A DNA stretch of 64,000 bases from Pseudomonas svalbardensis. GTDB lineage: Bacteria > Pseudomonadota > Gammaproteobacteria > Pseudomonadales > Pseudomonadaceae. Every line of letters starts with the position of its first letter. Within the stretch, counting starts at the first letter, position 1. Location of the stretch: NCBI RefSeq assembly GCF_030053115.1, contig NZ_CP125619.1, forward strand, positions 5,913,001 through 5,977,000, in the 5' to 3' direction. The translations under genes and the position numbers were made by a program. The notes under the pieces were generated by a model that was not told the DNA's origin, ran no database searches, and saw only the letters and a list, made by a program, of their open reading frames with translations. Below are positions 9,692 through 19,433 of the stretch, piece by piece.

Positions 9692-10531
9692 ATGGACGTC
9701 GATCAGGGCGAGTCGATCCGATTCTGGCAAACAGCGCCGTTGGCCGGCGTCGAGTTATTGTCCGCGCGCTACATCGAACACCGTTTCGCCCCCCATGTGC
9801 ATGACGGTTACGTGATCGGCATGATCATGGCGGGCGCCCAGCGCTATCGCTATCGCGGTGCCGAACACCTGGCGGGCAGCGGCACGCTGGTGCTGATCAA
9901 TCCAGACGAACTGCACACCGGCCATAAAGGCACGGAGGACGGTTGGTTGTATCGGGCGTTCTATCCGGACAGCGGTCAGATTCTGTCGCTACTCGATGAA
10001 CTGGAACTGCCGACCAACAACTTACCGGCGTTCGGCGCGACGCTGTATCGCGATCCGGATCTGGTGAAGGGTTTCTGCCAACTGCATCGTCTACTGGAAA
10101 GTCCGTCCACTGCCTTGCAACAACAAACGGTCTGGCGGGAAATGATGCCGTTGCTGCTGCAACGGCACGCGGCCGTGCTGATTGCCGGCAAGCCGGGCAA
10201 GGAACATCGGGCGGTGACGCGGGCCAAGGATCTGCTGCAAGCACAACTGGCGACGCCGCCTTCGCTGGAAGAACTGGCAGCGGCGGTCAACCTTTCGCCC
10301 TTCCACTTCGCCCGGATGTTCCGCCGCGCCACGGGCATGCCGCCGCACACCTGGCTGATGCAGCAGCGCATCGCTCGGGCGCGGGCGCTGTTACAGAGCG
10401 GTTGCTTGCCGCTGGAAGTGGCGACGCAATTGGGGTTTGCTGACCAGAGTCATCTGAGTCGGCAATTCAAGCAGGTTTACGGCGTGGGACCGGGCGCGTA
10501 TCGCAGCGCCCGGCAACTCCCCGGAAGTTGA
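9692..10531 (+). CDS. AraC family transcriptional regulator
   Basis: A 279-residue regulator with an N-terminal cupin ligand domain (HVHDGYVIGMIMAGAQRYRY, about residues 32-52; LINPDELHTGH near 70-80) and a C-terminal AraC/XylS double helix-turn-helix (about 180-275). The signature is LATPPSLEELAAAVNLSPFH and the second HTH LEVATQLGFADQSHLSRQFK. This cupin-plus-HTH layout is common in regulators of amino acid or export genes, but the effector cannot be told from sequence. It starts 4 bases after the hydrolase gene and may be co-transcribed with it. A REP pair follows its stop. Confidence 0.87.
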   Translation: MDVDQGESIRFWQTAPLAGVELLSARYIEHRFAPHVHDGYVIGMIMAGAQRYRYRGAEHLAGSGTLVLINPDELHTGHKGTEDGWLYRAFYPDSGQILSLLDELELPTNNLPAFGATLYRDPDLVKGFCQLHRLLESPSTALQQQTVWREMMPLLLQRHAAVLIAGKPGKEHRAVTRAKDLLQAQLATPPSLEELAAAVNLSPFHFARMFRRATGMPPHTWLMQQRIARARALLQSGCLPLEVATQLGFADQSHLSRQFKQVYGVGPGAYRSARQLPGS

Positions 10532-10550
10532 GGTCGACACAGGTCCAAAT

Positions 10551-10638
10551 GTGGGAGCGAGCCTGCTCGCGAAGGCGGTGGGTCAGTAGGCATCAATGTT
10601 GATTGACACTCCGCTTTCGCGAGCAGGCTCGCTCCCAC
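10551..10638. repeat. REP pair in inverted orientation (REPIN)
   Basis: Two copies of GTGGGAGCGAGCCTGCTCGC, the second inverted, separated by a spacer that can itself pair. It lies between the convergent AraC and sulfurtransferase genes. Confidence 0.9.
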
Positions 10639-10650
10639 ATTGGATCGGGA

Positions 10651-11505
10651 TTACTCGCCGATGGCGATGCCGTGCGCAGGATCATTGATCCACTCGCTCC
10701 ATGAACCGGCATACAACGATCCCAGCGGATAGCCGGCCAGACACAACGCGAACAGGTTGTGACAGGCCGTCACGCCAGAACCGCAGTACGCCACCAGATC
10801 GGTCGGCGAACGATTACCGAGTTTTGCGGCAAAACGCTGCTTGAGCTGATCCGCCGGCAGAAAACGCCCGTCGCTGCCCAGGTTGTCGGTGAACGCCGCA
10901 CATTGCGCGCCGGGGATGTGCCCGGCAATCGGATCGATCGGCTCTACTTCGCCTTTGAAACGCGGCAAGCCGCGGGCATCGAGCAGGGTCAGCGCGGGCT
11001 GGCCGAGACGTTGCTGGAGCTGTTCGGCGCTCAAGATCAGCGCGTTGTCCGGCGACCCCGTGAAGGTGCCACGCTCAATCTGCGGCGCATCAAGACTCAG
11101 GGGCAAACCGGCCGCGTGCCAGGCCTTGAGCCCGCCATCCAGAATGAACACGCCGTCACGTTTGCCCAGCCAGGCCAGCAACCACCAGGCCCGCGCCGCG
11201 TAGGCACCCGGACCGTCGTCGTACAAAATCACATCGCTGTCGGCGTTGACGCCCCAGGCTTGCAGACGTTCGATCAAGTCTTCAGGTTCAGGCAACGGAT
11301 GGCGCCCGGTCACACCCTTGATTACTGTCCCGCTCAAATCACGCTCAAGATCGGCAAAGCTCGACCCGGCAATATGCCCTTCGGCATAGCTGCGCTGACC
11401 GTAATCCGGGTCTTCGAGGGCAAAACGACAATCCAGAATCACCAGCCCCGGCTGCTCCTTTTTCAGGTCCAACGCTTGCGGGCTGATCAGTTGCGCAATG
11501 GCCAT
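10651..11505 (-). CDS. 3-mercaptopyruvate/thiosulfate sulfurtransferase (two-domain rhodanese)
   Basis: A 284-residue protein with two rhodanese modules. The N-terminal inactive one begins ISPQALDLKKEQPGLVILDC, and the C-terminal one carries the active-site cysteine in VAYCGSGVTACHN. The CGSGVT loop, rather than CRKG-type, is the 3-mercaptopyruvate sulfurtransferase signature (SseA group). That suggests sulfur transfer from mercaptopyruvate to thiols or cyanide in the cytoplasm. No signal peptide is visible. Monocistronic and convergent with the AraC gene. Confidence 0.87.
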   Translation of the reverse strand: MAIAQLISPQALDLKKEQPGLVILDCRFALEDPDYGQRSYAEGHIAGSSFADLERDLSGTVIKGVTGRHPLPEPEDLIERLQAWGVNADSDVILYDDGPGAYAARAWWLLAWLGKRDGVFILDGGLKAWHAAGLPLSLDAPQIERGTFTGSPDNALILSAEQLQQRLGQPALTLLDARGLPRFKGEVEPIDPIAGHIPGAQCAAFTDNLGSDGRFLPADQLKQRFAAKLGNRSPTDLVAYCGSGVTACHNLFALCLAGYPLGSLYAGSWSEWINDPAHGIAIGE

Positions 11506-11549
11506 GACGGGCTCCTGTGATTGGGCGATGTTTGATCCTACTGCACTTT

Positions 11550-12221
11550 CTATCCCACTTCTTCCAGCGCTTTGGCCAGCGGCACGTAAAACTCCTCGAA
11601 CAGCGCATTCACTGCGTCGCGGGACTGATCCGTGACAAAACCGGCCTCCAGCACCAGCACCTGATACACGCCACGTTTAATGGCCTGTTCACTCAGGTGA
11701 TTGGAATTTTCACGGGTGGTGCACAGAAAACGCACCCAGGACGTCAGGATGATCCAGGCGTTTAGCGTCAGGGATTCGATCTGAACCTTGTCCATTTGCA
11801 GGATGCCGGCCTCGACGAAGCCCGCGTAGATGTGCGTGCCATGGATCAGACAGCGTTGGGAAAAGCGCCGATAACGGGCGGCCAGCTCCGGATCACTGTC
11901 GAGCAGGTGCTCCAGATCGCGGTGCAAAAACCGGTAGCGCCACATGGCGGCCAGCAGTTCCTGAAGGTAGAAGCGCTTGTCTTCGACCGTGGCGGCACGC
12001 CCCTGGGGCGGGCGCAGGAAGCTGTCCACCAGGTTTTCGTACTCACTGAACAGCACGGCGATGATCGCCTGCTTGTTGGGGAAGTGGTAGTACAGGTTGC
12101 CCGGGGAAATTTCCATATGGGCAGCAATGTGGTTGGTGCTGATGCTGCGCTCACCCTGCTGATTGAACAGCTCCAGGCTGTTCTGCACGATGCGCTCGCT
12201 GGTTTTGATCCGAGGGGCCAT
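11550..12221 (-). CDS. TetR family transcriptional regulator
   Basis: A 223-residue repressor-type protein. The TetR N-terminal helix-turn-helix is clear (TSERIVQNSLELFNQQGERS, then ISPGNLYYHFPNKQAIIAVL, about residues 7-62), followed by an all-helical ligand domain. It is divergent from the aldehyde dehydrogenase gene, with a palindrome in that promoter that may be its operator. In remembered P. aeruginosa gene order the same regulator sits beside the same dehydrogenase, suggesting local control. The ligand is unknown. Confidence 0.87.
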   Translation of the reverse strand: MAPRIKTSERIVQNSLELFNQQGERSISTNHIAAHMEISPGNLYYHFPNKQAIIAVLFSEYENLVDSFLRPPQGRAATVEDKRFYLQELLAAMWRYRFLHRDLEHLLDSDPELAARYRRFSQRCLIHGTHIYAGFVEAGILQMDKVQIESLTLNAWIILTSWVRFLCTTRENSNHLSEQAIKRGVYQVLVLEAGFVTDQSRDAVNALFEEFYVPLAKALEEVG

Positions 12222-12307
12222 GGCTTGGGCTTTAATTCAAAGTGCGTTGACCGGCATCTTACGACCTATCCGCGGGTGGATAAAACAAAGCTGCGCCAGG
12301 ATGTCAT

Positions 12308-12336
12308 TTGACTTTATAGAGCATAGACTCTAAAAC
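12308..12336 (+). promoter_or_regulatory. Candidate promoter with TetR-type palindrome for the aldehyde dehydrogenase gene
   Basis: TTGACT at 12308-12313 and TAAAAC at 12331-12336 with a 17-base spacer. The spacer holds the palindrome TAGAG-N6-CTCTA (12317-12332). An operator between the -35 and -10 elements would allow direct repression by the divergent TetR protein. This is inferred from position and symmetry only. Confidence 0.45.
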
Positions 12337-12367
12337 GTCCCTCATTACAATAAATCCGGAGCCGACC

Positions 12368-13798
12368 ATGACTGCTGACATCGCCTACCTGCAAAACCTT
12401 CAGCAGCCCCTGGAAGAGCTCCAGACCCTGTTCGACGCTCAACGCGCGGCGTATGCCGCCAACCCGATGCCGCCCGCCGCCCAGCGCCAGCAATGGCTAA
12501 AAGCCCTGCGCGATCTGTTGAGCAATGAGCGCCAGGCTCTGATCGATGCCATCAGCCAGGATTTCAGCCATCGCAGCGCCGATGAAACCCTGCTCGCCGA
12601 ACTGATGCCCAGCCTGCACGGCATTCACTACGCCAGTCAGCACCTCAAAGGCTGGATGAAGGCGTCGAAGCGCAAGGTCGGAGTTGCCTTTCAACCCGCA
12701 GCGGCCAAAGTCATTTATCAACCGTTGGGTGTGGTCGGGGTGATCGTGCCGTGGAACTACCCGCTGTATCTGGCCATCGGCCCGTTGGTAGGCGCGTTGT
12801 CGGCAGGCAATCGGGTGATGCTCAAGCTCAGCGAATCGACCCCCGTCACCGGTTTGTTGCTCAAGGAACTGCTGGGCCGAATCTTCCCGCAAGACCTGGT
12901 CTGCGTGGTACTGGGCGAAGCTGATTTCGGTGTGGCGTTCTCCAGATTGCGTTTCGATCACCTGCTGTTCACCGGCGCCACCAGCATCGGCAAACACGTG
13001 ATGCGTGCGGCGGCCGAGAACCTGACCCCGGTGACCCTCGAACTCGGCGGCAAATCCCCCGCCATCGTGTCGCGCGACGTGCCACTCAAGGACGCCGCCG
13101 AACGCATCGCCTTCGGCAAGACACTCAATGCCGGGCAGACCTGCGTGGCCCCGGACTATGTGCTGGTGCCGGAAGATCGCGTCGGCGCTTTCGTCGAAGC
13201 CTATCGTCAGGCGGTTCGCGGGTTTTATCCGACCTTGACCGACAACCCGGACTACACCGCGATCATCAATGACCGGCAATTGGCGCGCCTCAACGGCTAC
13301 ATCAGCGACGCCACCAGCAAGGGCGCGCTGCTGATTCCGTTGTTCGACAAGGGCCAGGGACGCCGCATGAGTCACAGCCTGCTGCTCAACGTCAGCAACG
13401 ACATGATGGTGATGCAGGACGAAATCTTTGGCCCGCTGTTGCCGATCGTTCCCTACAAGGATCTGGATCAGGCCTTTGCCTATATCAATGAACGACCCCG
13501 GCCGCTGGCCCTTTATTACTTTGGCTACGACAAGCGTGAGCAACACCGCGTACTTCACGAAACCCATTCCGGCGGCGTGTGCCTGAACGACACCCTGCTG
13601 CACGTCGCTCAGGACGATATGCCATTCGGCGGGATCGGTGCCTCGGGCATGGGCCATTACCACGGCCACGAAGGTTTTCTGACGTTCAGCAAAGCCAAAG
13701 GCGTGCTGATCAAACAGCGGTTCAATGCGGCGAAATTGATCTATCCGCCGTACGGAAAATCCATTCAGAAGCTGATTCAGAAGCTGTTTATCCGCTAA
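12368..13798 (+). CDS. calB: Coniferyl-aldehyde-dehydrogenase-like NAD(P)-dependent aldehyde dehydrogenase
   Basis: Class 3-type aldehyde dehydrogenase of 476 residues. The catalytic Glu is in VTLELGGKSPAIV, the catalytic Cys in NAGQTCVAPDYV, and the cofactor segment is FTGATSIGKHVMRAAAENL. The C-terminus has the long hydrophobic and basic tail common to this subgroup (KQRFNAAKLIYPPYGKSIQK). The nearest named relatives I recognise are coniferyl aldehyde dehydrogenases (CalB), but broad aldehydes are possible and no lignin-monomer genes are adjacent. GGAG sits 7-8 bases before the ATG. Divergent from the TetR gene and followed by the Tat-signal protein and GMC oxidoreductase. Confidence 0.8.
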   Translation: MTADIAYLQNLQQPLEELQTLFDAQRAAYAANPMPPAAQRQQWLKALRDLLSNERQALIDAISQDFSHRSADETLLAELMPSLHGIHYASQHLKGWMKASKRKVGVAFQPAAAKVIYQPLGVVGVIVPWNYPLYLAIGPLVGALSAGNRVMLKLSESTPVTGLLLKELLGRIFPQDLVCVVLGEADFGVAFSRLRFDHLLFTGATSIGKHVMRAAAENLTPVTLELGGKSPAIVSRDVPLKDAAERIAFGKTLNAGQTCVAPDYVLVPEDRVGAFVEAYRQAVRGFYPTLTDNPDYTAIINDRQLARLNGYISDATSKGALLIPLFDKGQGRRMSHSLLLNVSNDMMVMQDEIFGPLLPIVPYKDLDQAFAYINERPRPLALYYFGYDKREQHRVLHETHSGGVCLNDTLLHVAQDDMPFGGIGASGMGHYHGHEGFLTFSKAKGVLIKQRFNAAKLIYPPYGKSIQKLIQKLFIR

Positions 13799-13826
13799 CG
13801 ACCATCCCCTTCGGGTAATAACAAGA

Positions 13827-14372
13827 ATGAGCCCAAGCCTGTCCGATACACCCGCGTTGTCACGGCGCGGCTTGCTTAAATTCAGCCTGGGCGCCAGCGC
13901 TTTTCTCGCCACCGCCGGTTTGGGAGCGAGCCTCAGCGGCTGCTCATCGAGCCTGCCGGCCAGCGGTTTCGCGATTCTGCGCAGCGGTGACTTACTGTTT
14001 CTGCGAGCACTGATTCCGGTGATGCTCGACGGCGCTGTGGCCGTCGAGAAAATGCCGGCGGCCGTCGGTGAAACCCTGCACTGCCTGGATAACGGTCTGA
14101 ATCATCTGTCGCCGGAAATGCTCAAGCTGACCCGGCAGTTATTTGATGTGCTGGGAATGGCCGTGACTCGCGGCCCCCTGACCGGGATCTGGGGCAGTTG
14201 GGAAAACGCCAGTGCTGACGAGATTCGGCACTTTTTGGATCGCTGGGAAAACAGCTGGTTAAGTTTGCTGCGCATGGGCCACAGCTCGCTGCAGCAGCTG
14301 GTGATGATGGCGTGGTACAGCCGGGCGGAGTCGTGGGCGCATTGCGGGTATCCCGGGCCACCAACAGTTTAA
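13827..14372 (+). CDS. Tat-signal small protein, probable partner subunit of the GMC oxidoreductase
   Basis: A 181-residue protein with an N-terminal twin-arginine motif SRRGLLKFSLG (about residues 12-22), a hydrophobic stretch and then LSGCSSS, which could be a lipobox. The remainder is helical with no known catalytic motif. The gene lies just before a GMC-type oxidoreductase that lacks any signal peptide. In several membrane-linked GMC dehydrogenases (gluconate and sorbitol type) a small Tat-signal subunit carries the flavoprotein out of the cell by co-translocation. That role is inferred here from context only. Confidence 0.7.
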   Translation: MSPSLSDTPALSRRGLLKFSLGASAFLATAGLGASLSGCSSSLPASGFAILRSGDLLFLRALIPVMLDGAVAVEKMPAAVGETLHCLDNGLNHLSPEMLKLTRQLFDVLGMAVTRGPLTGIWGSWENASADEIRHFLDRWENSWLSLLRMGHSSLQQLVMMAWYSRAESWAHCGYPGPPTV

Positions 14373-14388
14373 AACCGAGTCGACCCAT

Positions 14389-14455
14389 TCGCGAGCAGGC
14401 TCGCTCCCACAGGGGGCTCGCGATCCATGTGGGAGCGAGCCTGCTCGCGAAGGCG
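14389..14455. repeat. REP pair in inverted orientation
   Basis: CGCGAGCAGGCTCGCTCCCAC, then an 18-base spacer, then the inverted copy GTGGGAGCGAGCCTGCTCGC. It lies inside a probable two-gene unit, between the Tat-signal gene and the GMC oxidoreductase gene. Confidence 0.88.
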
Positions 14456-14505
14456 TCAGCCGCCTCACCAATGCGTCCAAACCATAACAACAAGAGAACC
14501 TGAAG

Positions 14506-16101
14506 ATGCCCGTACCCGATCCGTTCCGCGAAGGCCTGGCCCGTGGCTGGAAAACCTATAACGGTTCACAACTGACCCAGGACCTGACCGTCGAAGTGGA
14601 CGTGGCGATTATCGGCAGCGGCGCAGGCGGTGGCACCACCGCAGAAATCCTCAGCGCAGCGGGCTACAAGGTATTGCTGATCGAGGAAGGCCCGCTCAAG
14701 ACCAGCAGCGACTTCAAGATGCTCGAAGACCAGGCCTACACCAACCTCTATCAGGAAGGTATCGGCCGCATGAGTAAGGACGGCGCGATCACCATCCTTC
14801 AGGGCCGGGCGGTGGGCGGCACCACGCTGATCAACTGGACCTCCAGTTTTCGCACGCCGGACCTGACCCTCGACCACTGGGCTAAGGAACACGGCGTCAA
14901 AGGCCATACTCCAGCCGAGATGGCGCCGTGGTTCGAGACAATGGAACAACGCCTGGGCGTCGCCCCCTGGATGATCCCGCCCAACGCCAACAACGACGTG
15001 ATCCGCAAAGGCTGCGAAAAACTCGGCTACGCCTGGCATGTGATCCCGCGCAACGTGCGTGGCTGTTGGAACCTGGGCTACTGCGGCATGGGTTGCCCGA
15101 CCAACGCCAAGCAATCGATGCTGGTCACGACCATCCCGGCGACCCTGGAAAAAGGTGGGGAGTTGCTCTATCTGGCTCGCGCCGAAAAGCTCTTGATCAG
15201 CGGCGACAAGGTCACTGGCTTGCATTGCGTAGCGATGGACGACCGCTGCGTCGCACCTACCGGACACACGATCACGGTCAAGGCCCGGCATTACGTGCTA
15301 GCCGGCGGCGGGATCAACAGCCCGGCGCTGCTCATGCGCTCCGAGGCACCGGATCCGCACAAACGGCTGGGTAAACGGACTTTTCTACACCTGGTAAACA
15401 TGTCGGCTGGGCTGTTCGACGAGGTGATCAACCCGTTTTATGGCGCACCACAGTCGATCTATTCCGACCATTTCCAATGGCAGGACGGCACCACCGGGAA
15501 AATGTCTTACAAACTCGAAGTGCCGCCGCTGCACCCGGCACTGGCCACGACCCTGCTCGGCGGTTTCGGCAAGGAAAACGCCCAACACATGGAAAACCTG
15601 CCCCACACCCACGCCATGTTGGCGTTGCTGCGGGACGGCTTTCACCCGGACAGCCCCGGCGGCAGCGTCGAGTTGCGCGGTGACGGCACGCCGGTGCTCG
15701 ACTATCAGGTTTCACCTTATGCCTGGGACGGATTGCGTCGGGCGTTCCACAGCATGGCCGAGATCCAGTTCGCGGGCGGTGCCAATGCGGTAATGCCAAT
15801 GCACACCGACGCTCGCTACGTGAAAACCCTCGCCGAAGCGCGCACGCTGATCGACAGCCTGAGCCTTGAGCTGTATCGCACACGCCTGGGCAGCGCCCAT
15901 GTGATGGGCGGTTGTGCCATGGGTGAAGACCCGAAAAACGCAGTGACCGACAGCCTCGGCCGGCATCATCAGTTAGGCAACCTGTCAATTCATGATGGCT
16001 CGCTGTTCCCCACCAGCATTGGCGCAAACCCGCAATTGTCGGTCTACGGGCTGACAGCGCAGTTGGCAACTTCTTTGGCCGAACGTTTGAAAAACCCATG
16101 A
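14506..16101 (+). CDS. GMC family FAD-dependent oxidoreductase
   Basis: A 531-residue flavoprotein. The FAD-binding Rossmann motif is VAIIGSGAGGGTTAEILSAA (about residues 30-49) and the GMC substrate/FAD loop is GRAVGGTTLINWTSSFRTP. The C-terminal GMC region has the catalytic histidine neighbourhood (GSAHVMGGCAMGEDP) and SIHDGSLFPTSIGANPQLS. A cysteine-rich stretch (GCWNLGYCGMGCPTNAKQS) is typical of the alcohol/gluconate dehydrogenase subgroup. No own signal peptide is present; the preceding Tat-signal protein may supply export. The preceding aldehyde dehydrogenase suggests an alcohol-to-acid oxidation unit, but the substrate is not identifiable. Confidence 0.85.
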   Translation: MPVPDPFREGLARGWKTYNGSQLTQDLTVEVDVAIIGSGAGGGTTAEILSAAGYKVLLIEEGPLKTSSDFKMLEDQAYTNLYQEGIGRMSKDGAITILQGRAVGGTTLINWTSSFRTPDLTLDHWAKEHGVKGHTPAEMAPWFETMEQRLGVAPWMIPPNANNDVIRKGCEKLGYAWHVIPRNVRGCWNLGYCGMGCPTNAKQSMLVTTIPATLEKGGELLYLARAEKLLISGDKVTGLHCVAMDDRCVAPTGHTITVKARHYVLAGGGINSPALLMRSEAPDPHKRLGKRTFLHLVNMSAGLFDEVINPFYGAPQSIYSDHFQWQDGTTGKMSYKLEVPPLHPALATTLLGGFGKENAQHMENLPHTHAMLALLRDGFHPDSPGGSVELRGDGTPVLDYQVSPYAWDGLRRAFHSMAEIQFAGGANAVMPMHTDARYVKTLAEARTLIDSLSLELYRTRLGSAHVMGGCAMGEDPKNAVTDSLGRHHQLGNLSIHDGSLFPTSIGANPQLSVYGLTAQLATSLAERLKNP

Positions 16102-16129
16102 AAATGGAGAATATTCCAATCGTCTATAG

Positions 16130-17050
<921 letters not shown>

Positions 17051-17070
17051 GTCATTTGGCGCCTGTGAGG

Positions 17071-17157
17071 GCGCCTTCGCGGGCAAGCCTCGCTCCTACA
17101 GGATCTTGCACAAGATTCGCGTATCACCTGTAGGAGCGAGGCTTGCCCGCGAAGCGC
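17071..17157. repeat. REP pair in inverted orientation, variant core
   Basis: CTTCGCGGGCAAGCCTCGCTCCTAC and its inverted copy, a variant of the REP core found elsewhere in the window (CCTAC instead of CCCAC). It lies between the convergent ferredoxin gene and the small membrane protein gene. Confidence 0.87.
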
Positions 17158-17165
17158 TTAAGGCT

Positions 17166-17489
17166 TCACTCCCGCTGCTCAAACCCTTCTCCGATACACC
17201 CCAAGCACCGCACAAACGCCGCTTTCGCCGGGTCGACCACCAACGCCTGCCCCGCATCGCCGACGCCGCCACCCAATGCGGTAAACGGCAACGACACCAC
17301 AAACACTCCTGCACCAATCACCGTCGCCACGACCAGCAAAGGTCGGGCAATCAGCATATCGCCGATCATGGCGTACGCCGGGGGATTCTGGATGGTGTAA
17401 CGCGGGTCGCCGCTGCCCGTGTTTGCTGCCAACGCTGGCGCACCGACGCTCAGCAGCAAAACGACGACAACGGTTCGAAACAGGTTCAT
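17166..17489 (-). CDS. Small exported/membrane protein of unknown function
   Basis: A 107-residue protein with a signal peptide (about residues 1-21, ending APALA), a Gly/Pro-rich stretch and one strong hydrophobic segment ([19 protein letters not shown], about residues 50-69). After it come a Gly-rich turn and two cysteines ([10 protein letters not shown]) near the C-terminus. Homologues are often labelled multidrug transporter, but one membrane segment cannot support that. I do not recognise a function. It is upstream of mutM in coordinates but transcribed in the same direction, 53 bases after the mutM stop. Confidence 0.72.
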   Translation of the reverse strand: MNLFRTVVVVLLLSVGAPALAANTGSGDPRYTIQNPPAYAMIGDMLIARPLLVVATVIGAGVFVVSLPFTALGGGVGDAGQALVVDPAKAAFVRCLGCIGEGFEQRE

Positions 17490-17542
17490 GGCGCGGTCCT
17501 TGGGCTAGGCAGTCAGAACACTGACTATAGACCCTGGGCGTA

Positions 17543-18355
17543 TCAGCTCTGACAACGCGGGCAAAAGACGCTGGCGCGCTGCCCCAGCTTCACTTCCCGC
17601 AACTCCGTGCCGCAGATCTTGCAGGGTGCACCGCCACGGCCATACACGAACAGTTCCTGCTGGAAATAACCCGGCTGACCGTCACCGCCGATAAAGTCTC
17701 GCAATGTGGTGCCGCCGCGCTCGATAGCGGCCGCCAGGATGCGTTTGATCTCGATCGCCAGTTTCAGATAACGCCCCCGAGAGATGCTCTTGGCCTCACG
17801 ACGCGGGTCGATACCGGCCGCGAACAATGCTTCGGTTGCGTAGATATTGCCCACGCCCACCACCACCGCGTTGTCCATGATGAACGGTTTGACCGCCATG
17901 GATCGCCCGCGGGACTGCTGGAACAAGCGCTCGCCGTCAAACAGGTCGGTCAACGGCTCCGGCCCGAGGCGAATCAGCAACTCGTGGTTGAGCGGATCGA
18001 GACTCCAGAGCATCGCGCCAAACCGTCGCGGGTCGGTGTAACGCAGGGCCAGACCGGATTCCAGTTCGATGTCCACATGCTCATGCTTGGCCACCGGCGT
18101 GCCGACTTCCACCAGACGCAGATTTCCCGACATCCCCAAATGGCTGATCAGCGTGCCGACTTCGGCATTGATCAGCAGGTACTTCGCGCGTCGCTCCACC
18201 AGCACGATGCGCTGGCCAGACAGTCGCACATCCAGGTCTTCGGGAATCGGCCAGCGCAAGCGCCGCTCACGCACGATCACCCGGCTGACACGCTGGCCTT
18301 CCAGGTGTGGCGCAATTCCGCGGCGAGTGGTTTCGACTTCAGGCAGTTCCGGCAT
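17543..18355 (-). CDS. mutM: Formamidopyrimidine-DNA glycosylase
   Basis: Base-excision repair enzyme removing 8-oxoguanine and FapyG, with AP-lyase activity. 270 residues. The N-terminus [13 protein letters not shown] gives the catalytic Pro2/Glu3 pair. A helix-two-turn-helix is present, and the C-terminal zinc finger reads [13 protein letters not shown] then FCPRCQ. It starts 28 bases after the HDOD gene's stop on the same strand. Confidence 0.96.
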   Translation of the reverse strand: MPELPEVETTRRGIAPHLEGQRVSRVIVRERRLRWPIPEDLDVRLSGQRIVLVERRAKYLLINAEVGTLISHLGMSGNLRLVEVGTPVAKHEHVDIELESGLALRYTDPRRFGAMLWSLDPLNHELLIRLGPEPLTDLFDGERLFQQSRGRSMAVKPFIMDNAVVVGVGNIYATEALFAAGIDPRREAKSISRGRYLKLAIEIKRILAAAIERGGTTLRDFIGGDGQPGYFQQELFVYGRGGAPCKICGTELREVKLGQRASVFCPRCQS

Positions 18356-18383
18356 GGTGCTCTCGAATCAGGCTGTGCAACGC

Positions 18384-19253
18384 TCAGCGGTGAGCGCCAA
18401 GGTCACGAATCGTTTGTTTGAGGGTCTCGAAGTCGTAGTCCGAGAGCCCGACATAATCGAGAACCAGCGGTGCGATGCTGTTCCACTCGTGGTCATCACG
18501 CTGGTTGCCCAGCACCCGGAAGGACGCACAAATGTGCTCGGCCATTTTCAGGATCGCCAGCAGGTTTTTCACCTGACTGTTGCGCGACGACTCATCGCTG
18601 AAGATCGCCAATGCATTGTGGTGATTGGCGATGGCGGCGGTCACATGCTCCGGCAGGCGCCAGGATTTGGCGGTGTAATAACCCACCACCGCATGATTGG
18701 TATTGAACACCCGATTCTCGGTATCCACCACTCGGCATTCGGCGCTGGCGCTGGCATAGGCCTCTTCCAGAATGGTCATGTAGTTGGGGAAGCGCTGGAG
18801 CATCAGCGGCACGCCGCAGTCATGGAACAGGCCCAACGCGTACGCTTCATCGCCGGCCTGGGTGCCAATGCGCTTGGCCAGGGTCAGGCAAGTCATCGCC
18901 ACGTCCTGAGCGGTATCCCAGAAACGATTCAAGGTAACAATGGTGTCGTCGTTCATCTCGCCCTTGATCGACTGCGCGTTGATCAGGTTGATGATCGAGC
19001 GGCTGCCCAGCAGATTCACCGCACGCTGAATCGAGGCGATCTTGTTGCTCAAGCCGTAATACGGCGAGTTGACGATTTTCAACAAGGCGCCAGAGAGGCC
19101 CGGGTCCTGGGAGATCAGCTTCGCGATCACCTCCAGATCCGGATCGGGCATGTACTGTTCCATCTGCAAATCCACCATGATTTGCGGTTGGGCCGGCACG
19201 CTGATGCCTTGCAGGGACTGTTGAATCTGTTCGGTAGTCAGCTCTTGGGACAT
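18384..19253 (-). CDS. HDOD domain protein
   Basis: A 289-residue protein consisting of one HDOD domain, a relative of HD phosphohydrolases usually without metal ligands. Characteristic pieces are LISQDPGLSGALLKIVNSPYYG near residues 45-66, the SIQRAVNLLGSRSIINLI block and FHDCGVPLMLQRFPNYM. No GGDEF, EAL or receiver domain is attached. HDOD proteins act as signalling scaffolds, often linked to cyclic-di-GMP or stress pathways. The specific role is unknown. It is upstream of mutM on the same strand. Confidence 0.85.
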   Translation of the reverse strand: MSQELTTEQIQQSLQGISVPAQPQIMVDLQMEQYMPDPDLEVIAKLISQDPGLSGALLKIVNSPYYGLSNKIASIQRAVNLLGSRSIINLINAQSIKGEMNDDTIVTLNRFWDTAQDVAMTCLTLAKRIGTQAGDEAYALGLFHDCGVPLMLQRFPNYMTILEEAYASASAECRVVDTENRVFNTNHAVVGYYTAKSWRLPEHVTAAIANHHNALAIFSDESSRNSQVKNLLAILKMAEHICASFRVLGNQRDDHEWNSIAPLVLDYVGLSDYDFETLKQTIRDLGAHR

Positions 19254-19433
19254 AAGTACACACTCTGGGACAGGCGGCGATTCTAACCCTTATAAAGTTG
19301 GATCCGACACCTTGGCCGGTCCATCGTCTGAAGTTTCATCAAATGCCTTGCCCTTCCTCACCGCATGTCCATCCGCCAAACCGTGGCCGTGCGCAACACG
19401 CTATACTCCCGCTCTTTTTTCCGGAGCGACGTC

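Noticed and set aside
10551..10638. CRISPR-like or simple terminator reading of the paired repeats
   Set aside because: Copies are inverted pairs dispersed singly between genes, not regularly spaced direct repeats, and most lack a T-run.
17071..17157. REP pair as the coaD/ferredoxin terminator
   Set aside because: No T-tract; the element matches the dispersed REP variant and is better described as such.
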